This document shows positions 59,264-64,000 of a stretch of DNA of 64,000 bases, one piece after another (the first letter of the stretch is position 1; each line of letters begins with the position of its first letter). The DNA comes from an uncultured Clostridia bacterium (GTDB taxonomy: Bacteria > Bacillota > Clostridia > Oscillospirales > Acutalibacteraceae). Where the stretch lies: contig CANQGM010000005.1 of assembly GCA_947623205.1 (NCBI GenBank), positions 62,001 to 126,000 on the forward strand, in the 5' to 3' direction. Under the pieces are notes generated by a model, which saw nothing but the letters and a program-made list of their open reading frames with translations, did no database searches and was not told the origin of the DNA. Both the position numbers and the translations under genes were made by a program.

Positions 59264-61498
59264 ATGTTCAAAAAAGCAATTAGTCTTTTATTGTCACTAA
59301 TGTTGATAGTTGCTTCTTTATCAGTTACAGTTTTAAGCGTATCAGCTGCAGATACTGCTTATTGTGTAGTCGGTGTAGAGGCATTATGCGGCGTTAACTG
59401 GGCAGATTCATTTACTAATGCCGGAGAAAATAACATGATGACACTCAAAGACGACGGTACATACGAAAAAGTATATACCAATGTTTCTGTTCAAAACTCG
59501 CTCGAATTAAAAGTATTATCAGACGCAGGCGAATATTTTGGTAATGATGCAGGCAACAACATTGTATTTAATGTTGTTACAGCTTGTGACGTAACTGTTA
59601 AATTTGACCCTGCTACAAAGAAAGTTACTGTTGACGGCTCAGGCGTTGAGATACCTACCGGTCTTGTAGTTGAGAATATGTACGCAGTAGGTGCTGGCGA
59701 CGGTAGCTGGCTCAACGGATTAGCTTGGGATCCAGCAGGCGAAGATAACATAATGACCAAAGTGTCTGAAGGTGTTTACCAGATTACATTTAAAGATGTA
59801 GAATGGAATGATAACTACGAGTTTAAATTTGCAGCTAACGGCACATGGGCTGACCAGTGGGGTGCACCATCCGATGGATATTATATTCCTCTTAATCAGG
59901 ATGTAGATGCTGCTTGTAACTCAAATACACCTAATATTCACCTTAACACAGGTGGTGAAGACGGAGATTACTTTGATATAACTCTTACACTTGACGTTTC
60001 AGCATTTAATTATGATACAAAAACTGGCGCCAAGATGAGAGCTGATGTTGTTAAGGCTTCCGGCGGCGGTGAAGAGCCTACAGCTGCTCCTATCCCAACA
60101 AATGCACAGCCAACAGAGGCAGCAACAGAGGCAACAACAGTTGTAGCAACAGAGGCAACAACAGTTGCAGCCGGTAATCTTACAGTAAAATCTACATCAA
60201 ACTTCTTCCCTGAGAAAACAGCTACTTATGATGCAGCAACAAAAGAACTTACTGTAAATTACTATCTTGGTTCTGAAAAGAATCTTCTTAACACACAGTG
60301 GACTCTTAAATATGATCCTGCAGTTCTTGCTGTATCAGATAAGAATACTGTTAATACTGTAATGCCTGTAGTAGGCGGCAGCGGATTTACTCTTAACCTT
60401 GGCGTTGATAAGATTGCTGGTCAGGGCTTAATTAAAGGTAACGTATCAAATCTTGGTCTTTTTGATTTCTCAACACTTAAACCTTTTGTAAGCGTTGTAT
60501 TTGATGTTGTTGGTGCTGTTGATGCTCCTTTAACTACTGAAGTTAATCTTGAAGTAGAATCACTTACAGTATCTAAGGCTCGTGCAGACGGTCAGTCAGA
60601 TGAGACTCAGGAAGTTACACTTGTTCAGGATAGTGTAGTAATTAATAATGCTGGCGTAAAAGTTTGGTTTGATGATAGTCAGCAGCCTTCAACAGACGGT
60701 GAAGAAGGTCCTTATCTCACAGTAAAGGCTACATCAAACTATTTCCCAGAAGCAGTAGCTTATTATAATGATGAAATTAAGGAAGTTACAGTAACATACT
60801 ACTTACAGTCATCTAAGAATGTACTTAGCACACAGTGGTTACTTAAATATGATCCTAATGTACTTTCATTGTCAAGTAAGAATACTGCTTTGACTGTTGC
60901 TCCTACTATTGGTACTAACAGTTCAGTTTACAACTTTGATGGGCATCCCGGTGAGGTTTACGGTAATTCATCAAATCTTGGTCTTTATGATTTCTCAACA
61001 CTTCAGCCATTTGTAAGCGTAGTATTTGATGTTAAAGATATTTCTGCTATTGCTCCTGTAAGCACATTAGTTGATCTTGATGTACAGGTACTTAGAGTTT
61101 CTAAGGTTGGCGCTGACCTTATGTCAGACGAATCTGAAGAAGTTACACTTGTAGAAAATAGCATTATAAATACAAGCGATGCTGCTAAAGCAGTTAATGT
61201 TGTTACTAAGACAGTAATTGAACCTGAATCAAACTGGAATGTACAAACAACAACAACAGAAGAAGAACCCACAACAGAAGAACAGCCTACAGCTGCTACA
61301 GCTGCTACAGATGCTACATCTGCTACTGGTAGCAATGTAAATGGTCCTTCAACAGCTGATACACCTCAGACACCAGTTGGCGGCAATGGCGGTAACGGTG
61401 CAGTACAGACAGGCGATGCTTCTATGGCAATCATTATTCTGTCAGTTCTCGTATCAGCAACAGGCGCTATGTTCTTTGCACGTAAGAGAATTAAATAA
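59264..61498 (+). CDS. Surface-anchored protein with two X25-like and two cohesin-like modules
   Basis: The 744-residue protein has a signal peptide (cleavage near VSA-A at about 28). Two modules at about 30-125 and 132-262 resemble X25/pullulanase-type starch-associated domains (e.g. EFKFAANGTWADQWG and VKFDPATKKVTVDG). A Thr/Ala-rich linker leads to two repeats at about 304-460 and 483-642 with a cohesin-like pattern (VTVTYYL, LLKYDPNVL, FVSVVFDV, VTLVENSI). A second Thr-rich linker precedes QTGD, a hydrophobic helix and RKRIK, resembling a sortase signal in which VQTGD replaces LPxTG. It may bind starch and recruit partners on the surface. The cohesin call is by pattern and unproven. Confidence 0.82.
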   Translation: MFKKAISLLLSLMLIVASLSVTVLSVSAADTAYCVVGVEALCGVNWADSFTNAGENNMMTLKDDGTYEKVYTNVSVQNSLELKVLSDAGEYFGNDAGNNIVFNVVTACDVTVKFDPATKKVTVDGSGVEIPTGLVVENMYAVGAGDGSWLNGLAWDPAGEDNIMTKVSEGVYQITFKDVEWNDNYEFKFAANGTWADQWGAPSDGYYIPLNQDVDAACNSNTPNIHLNTGGEDGDYFDITLTLDVSAFNYDTKTGAKMRADVVKASGGGEEPTAAPIPTNAQPTEAATEATTVVATEATTVAAGNLTVKSTSNFFPEKTATYDAATKELTVNYYLGSEKNLLNTQWTLKYDPAVLAVSDKNTVNTVMPVVGGSGFTLNLGVDKIAGQGLIKGNVSNLGLFDFSTLKPFVSVVFDVVGAVDAPLTTEVNLEVESLTVSKARADGQSDETQEVTLVQDSVVINNAGVKVWFDDSQQPSTDGEEGPYLTVKATSNYFPEAVAYYNDEIKEVTVTYYLQSSKNVLSTQWLLKYDPNVLSLSSKNTALTVAPTIGTNSSVYNFDGHPGEVYGNSSNLGLYDFSTLQPFVSVVFDVKDISAIAPVSTLVDLDVQVLRVSKVGADLMSDESEEVTLVENSIINTSDAAKAVNVVTKTVIEPESNWNVQTTTTEEEPTTEEQPTAATAATDATSATGSNVNGPSTADTPQTPVGGNGGNGAVQTGDASMAIIILSVLVSATGAMFFARKRIK

Positions 61499-61540
61499 TT
61501 TTCTTAAGTTCAAATATTAAAAAATAATTATAAATTATTT

Positions 61541-61570
61541 CACCCTCCGATTTTCGGAGGGTGTTTTTTA
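61541..61570 (+). terminator. Terminator after the scaffold gene
   Basis: CACCCTCCGA and TCGGAGGGTG, a perfect 10 bp stem, followed by TTTTTTATTT. Confidence 0.9.
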
Positions 61571-61678
61571 TTTAGGTTATATTAGTTACCCCAACTTTTA
61601 ATATAGAACCCTTTTGTTTTAGAGTCTTTATTATGAAACTATCATCTTAAAGTTTAAAAAATTATAAATATATTTTTG

Positions 61679-61707
61679 TTGAAAAATTTTGTTATATAAT
61701 ATATAAT
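61679..61707 (+). promoter_or_regulatory. Promoter of the small cohesin-like gene
   Basis: TTGAAA, 17 bases, TATAAT. The -10 covers an ATG at 61706, so that ATG is not the start; this supports the start at 61739. Confidence 0.68.
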
Positions 61708-61738
61708 GTTCTTATCAACAAAAAAAGGAATGAATCAT

Positions 61739-62545
61739 ATGCATAATCAAATAAAAAGATTTACGTCTATTATCTTTTCTTTAGTAATGGTTTTTTTGTC
61801 TGCATTACCGGCATTTGCAGCTGAAAATGATCTTAAAATTAACACTGATGCAAATGTAAAGGTTGGAGATAAAATAACTTATACAATATATATGAGTGAC
61901 TGCAAAGAGCTTATCGAAGGTATTCAAATGCATATCTTTTATGACAAGGATTATTTGAAACTTGACAAAAACTCTTTAAAGCTCAATATGTTTGACGGTG
62001 CTACAAAGAATACTGACAATGATGGTTATATTATGTTTCTTTGGTCTAACATAACACAACTTGCTGATTTTTCAGATAAAGAGGTACTTGTTTCTGCTGA
62101 CTTTGAAGTTTTGAAATCAGGATCAACTGCAATTACCGAATTTGTCGAACAGCTTTATGGCGATGATATGACTTACATTAAATCTTATAAAATGACCTAT
62201 GATATTTCAGTTAATGGCAAAGTAATATTATCGGATAAAGCACCGCTTATAAAAAGTGATGCTTCAATCATTAACAATTATCAGGGTGATTTTATTAATT
62301 ATATAGACGGTATGGGAGAAGAAAATTCTCCTAATAAAGATGATCATCCTGCTGTAACAGGCATAAAAACTACGGTAAAATTAAATAACGGAGCTGCTAA
62401 TGTAACAAATGATTCCGAAGGGGCAGATGCCTCGTCAGTTATTGTGGTAATTGCTTTTGTAATTGTTGCTTTTGCAATAGTAGCTGTGTTTATTGCAAAG
62501 AGAAAAGACAATTTATTAAATAAAGATAATACAGATAAAAATTAA
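61739..62545 (+). CDS. Membrane-anchored protein with one cohesin-like domain
   Basis: The 268-residue product has a signal peptide (AFA-A near residue 27), a domain at about 30-175 with cohesin-like features (KVGDKITYTIYM, IEGIQMHIFYDKDYLKLD, VLVSADFEVL), a polar spacer, and a C-terminal helix (SSVIVVIAFVIVAFAIVAVFIA) followed by KRKDNLLNK. There is no sortase motif, so it is likely held by the membrane helix. The domain is much more distant from the repeats of its two neighbours than they are from each other. AAGGA lies 9 bases before the ATG. Confidence 0.75.
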   Translation: MHNQIKRFTSIIFSLVMVFLSALPAFAAENDLKINTDANVKVGDKITYTIYMSDCKELIEGIQMHIFYDKDYLKLDKNSLKLNMFDGATKNTDNDGYIMFLWSNITQLADFSDKEVLVSADFEVLKSGSTAITEFVEQLYGDDMTYIKSYKMTYDISVNGKVILSDKAPLIKSDASIINNYQGDFINYIDGMGEENSPNKDDHPAVTGIKTTVKLNNGAANVTNDSEGADASSVIVVIAFVIVAFAIVAVFIAKRKDNLLNKDNTDKN

Positions 62546-62613
62546 AATAGTTAATTGCGATAAAAAATTTATAATACTAAGAATAAAAAATGCCAGATTT
62601 TTGAAAAAGGGTA

Positions 62614-62642
62614 TTGATTTTTAAGTAAATGTGTAATATAAT
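62614..62642 (+). promoter_or_regulatory. Promoter of the CBM26-like/cohesin-like gene
   Basis: TTGATT, 17 bases, TATAAT, 44 bases before the start; very similar to the promoter at 59193. Confidence 0.7.
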
Positions 62643-62686
62643 ATATACACTGATAGTTTTGAAAATTTTATAGGAGGAAAATTCTT

Positions 62687-64000
62687 ATGTCTAAGAAAAT
62701 TATTAGTCTTTTGTTGGCTATTATGCTCACAGTGTCAATGTTAGCAGTTGCGGCTGTCAGTGTATCTGCCCAAACAGACGCTCAGGGTGCTTATGTGCCA
62801 AGCGAAGGAACTGCAACTAATAGACTTTATTTTTATATGCCTTCTGATTGGTATAATGATCGTGCAACAACTGCGGGTATTTATTGGTGGGCAGGAACAG
62901 ACGCCTGCTCTTCATGGCCGGGTTACAATGCACATAAAACAGAGGTAGAAAATATTTATTACTGTGATGTTCCTGATGATGAGCTTATAGCTAACGTTAT
63001 TTGGAATAACGGTTTTGATGGTGGAGAAGATACCTCAAGTCCTGACTATAATAAAGCTGTTCAGACATTTAATATTCCGTTAATTCCTTATATGCCGGGT
63101 GAAAGCGATAAATATCCGGACGGATTGCTTAATGCTGACGGAACACCTAAAGAAAACTTTAATGATATGATATTTGTTGTTGACTATACTACTATTACAG
63201 TAGGCGATTATGGCGGAAGACAGCAATACGGCGGTGACTGGTATTATTACTACGGAAACGGCGAATACGGTCTTAAGCCTACAAAAGAAGCAGCAGTAGC
63301 TGACGGACAGTTATTTAACACTGAATATCAGCCGCCGAAGTCTGAAACACAACCGTCAACTTCTCCTAATGGAGATGCTACCGGTCCGGCAGCAGAGACG
63401 ACAACTCCTGTTTCGGATTCGACTGTTACTTCAGGTAATGCTCCGGGCGCAGACGGAACGATAGATCCTTCAAAGGAACTTTACTTTACAGTAAAAGCTA
63501 CGTCTAACTATTTCCCAAATGCTGTTGCTTACTATGATAGCGAAACAAAAGAAGTAACAGTTACTTATAACTTAAAGTCAGCCAAAGACGCTCTTAACGC
63601 ACAATGGACCCTTACATATGACTCAGACATTCTTACTCTTTCAGAAAAGAATGACCCAAATACTGTAGCACCTGTATTTGCTGAAAATGGAAGCATTTTA
63701 ACACTTGATATTAAAAATAAAATTTACGGTAATTCATCAAATCTTGGTCTGTATGACTTTTCATCAGCGTCCAAACCTTTTGTAAGCGTAGTATTTGATG
63801 TAAATGATATTGCCGATAAAGCACCAGTAATCACAACAATTGATCTTAATGTTGAGGTACTTACAGTTTCTAAAGTCGGCGATGATTCATTGTCATCTGA
63901 AAGTGAAGAGGCTACGCTTGTTAAAAATAGCGTTGTAAGTACAGATGATGCTGCAAAAGCAGTTAAGGTCGACCTTGACACAGTTCTTTCACCTGCGTCA
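62687..64000 (+). CDS. Secreted protein with CBM26-like and cohesin-like modules (3' end beyond the window)
   Basis: An open frame of 438 codons runs to the window end. It starts MSKKIISLLLAIMLTVSM with a signal peptide (VSA-Q near 28) and has AGGAGG 9 bases upstream. Residues about 45-230 are Trp/Tyr-rich, like starch-binding CBM26-type modules (LYFYMPSDWYND, IYWWAGTDACSSWPGY, IWNNGFDGG, GDWYYYYGNGEYG). A Thr/Pro linker follows, then a cohesin-like repeat from about 264 to 420 that closely matches the second repeat of the 59.3 kb gene (YGNSSNLGLYDFS, FVSVVFDVND). The C-terminus and any anchor are not visible. It is in the same direction as the two previous genes. Confidence 0.82.
   Translation, partial: MSKKIISLLLAIMLTVSMLAVAAVSVSAQTDAQGAYVPSEGTATNRLYFYMPSDWYNDRATTAGIYWWAGTDACSSWPGYNAHKTEVENIYYCDVPDDELIANVIWNNGFDGGEDTSSPDYNKAVQTFNIPLIPYMPGESDKYPDGLLNADGTPKENFNDMIFVVDYTTITVGDYGGRQQYGGDWYYYYGNGEYGLKPTKEAAVADGQLFNTEYQPPKSETQPSTSPNGDATGPAAETTTPVSDSTVTSGNAPGADGTIDPSKELYFTVKATSNYFPNAVAYYDSETKEVTVTYNLKSAKDALNAQWTLTYDSDILTLSEKNDPNTVAPVFAENGSILTLDIKNKIYGNSSNLGLYDFSSASKPFVSVVFDVNDIADKAPVITTIDLNVEVLTVSKVGDDSLSSESEEATLVKNSVVSTDDAAKAVKVDLDTVLSPAS

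Noticed and set aside
60100..60180. Short tandem repeats (GCAACAGAGGCAACAACAGTT-like) that might be a CRISPR or VNTR
   Set aside because: They are in-frame codons of a Thr/Glu/Ala linker between modules; no spacer structure.
62748..62948. 66-codon plus-strand frame at the start of the last gene
   Set aside because: It is out of frame with the exported protein that begins at 62687, which has the signal peptide and ribosome site.
63724..63981. Ser/Thr-rich minus-strand frame near the window end
   Set aside because: Antisense shadow of the cohesin-like repeat; the same kind of shadow occurs at 61003-61335.

Overview
The window is a 64 kb chromosomal segment of a low-GC, Gram-positive, spore-forming anaerobe of the class Clostridia, most likely the Oscillospiraceae/Ruminococcaceae and plausibly close to Ruminococcus bromii. 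The evidence is a dcw cluster of Firmicutes type (ftsW-murG-murA-divIB-ftsZ), sporulation genes (spoVT, spoIIAA-spoIIAB-sigF), a ctsR-mcsA-mcsB-clpC operon, T-box and S-box leaders, an archaeal/eukaryal-type ProRS, and secreted proteins that combine dockerin, cohesin-like, X25-like and CBM26-like modules. The genus-level guess is inference; no rRNA is present.

Layout. 1-5.2 kb: peptidoglycan and division genes on the + strand. 5.3-10.1 kb: spoVT, then metK behind a SAM-I riboswitch, then a minus-strand run of mazF, a LolA/YdcC-like lipoprotein, nnrD and a membrane protein. 10.2-13.9 kb: pheS-pheT behind a phenylalanine T-box. 14-15.5 kb: ireB and small genes, one of them phage-like. 15.6-20.2 kb: the CtsR-regulated protein-arginine-phosphorylation and Clp operon. 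20.5-22.4 kb: a Na+/phosphate symporter behind what looks like a PhoP-type repeat promoter. 22.4-26.4 kb: an XRE repressor divergent from a large BspA-type LRR, dockerin and CBM26-like surface protein. 26.5-34.4 kb: a minus-strand eight-gene aromatic amino acid operon (aroE-aroK-DAHP synthase-tyrA-aroB-aroA-aroC-pheA). 34.5-37.5 kb: acpP, proS and metA. 37.6-44.7 kb: minus-strand spoIIA operon, folC, rsmI, trmN6-like, a ferredoxin, ricT, holB and a phosphoesterase. 44.7-45.6 kb: three unknown small genes. 45.6-49.9 kb: a proline neighbourhood (proB, proA, tRNA-Pro, putP). 50.1-55.8 kb: alr, polA, an arginine-phosphatase-like LMW-PTP, rimI and tsaD. 55.8-59.1 kb: membrane proteins, a DtxR/MntR regulator, cyclophilin and galE. 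59.2-64 kb: three consecutive secreted proteins with cohesin-like modules, the last one cut by the window end.

The most interesting content is the extracellular set. It comprises a wall- or membrane-anchored protein with two X25-like modules and two cohesin-like modules, a small membrane-anchored cohesin-like protein, a CBM26-like plus cohesin-like protein, and at 23 kb a dockerin-bearing LRR protein with CBM26-like domains. Together they look like parts of an amylosome-like starch-capture system. The promoter of the dockerin gene carries two XRE-type operators and a LacI/CcpA-type palindrome, which suggests control by carbohydrate state. Other points of note are a spatially split McsB/YwlE-like arginine phosphorylation cycle, a MazF toxin without an antitoxin gene, a MetA with the acetyl-CoA-type residue, and a tRNA-Pro transcript that appears to begin with a hairpin abutting the mature tRNA.
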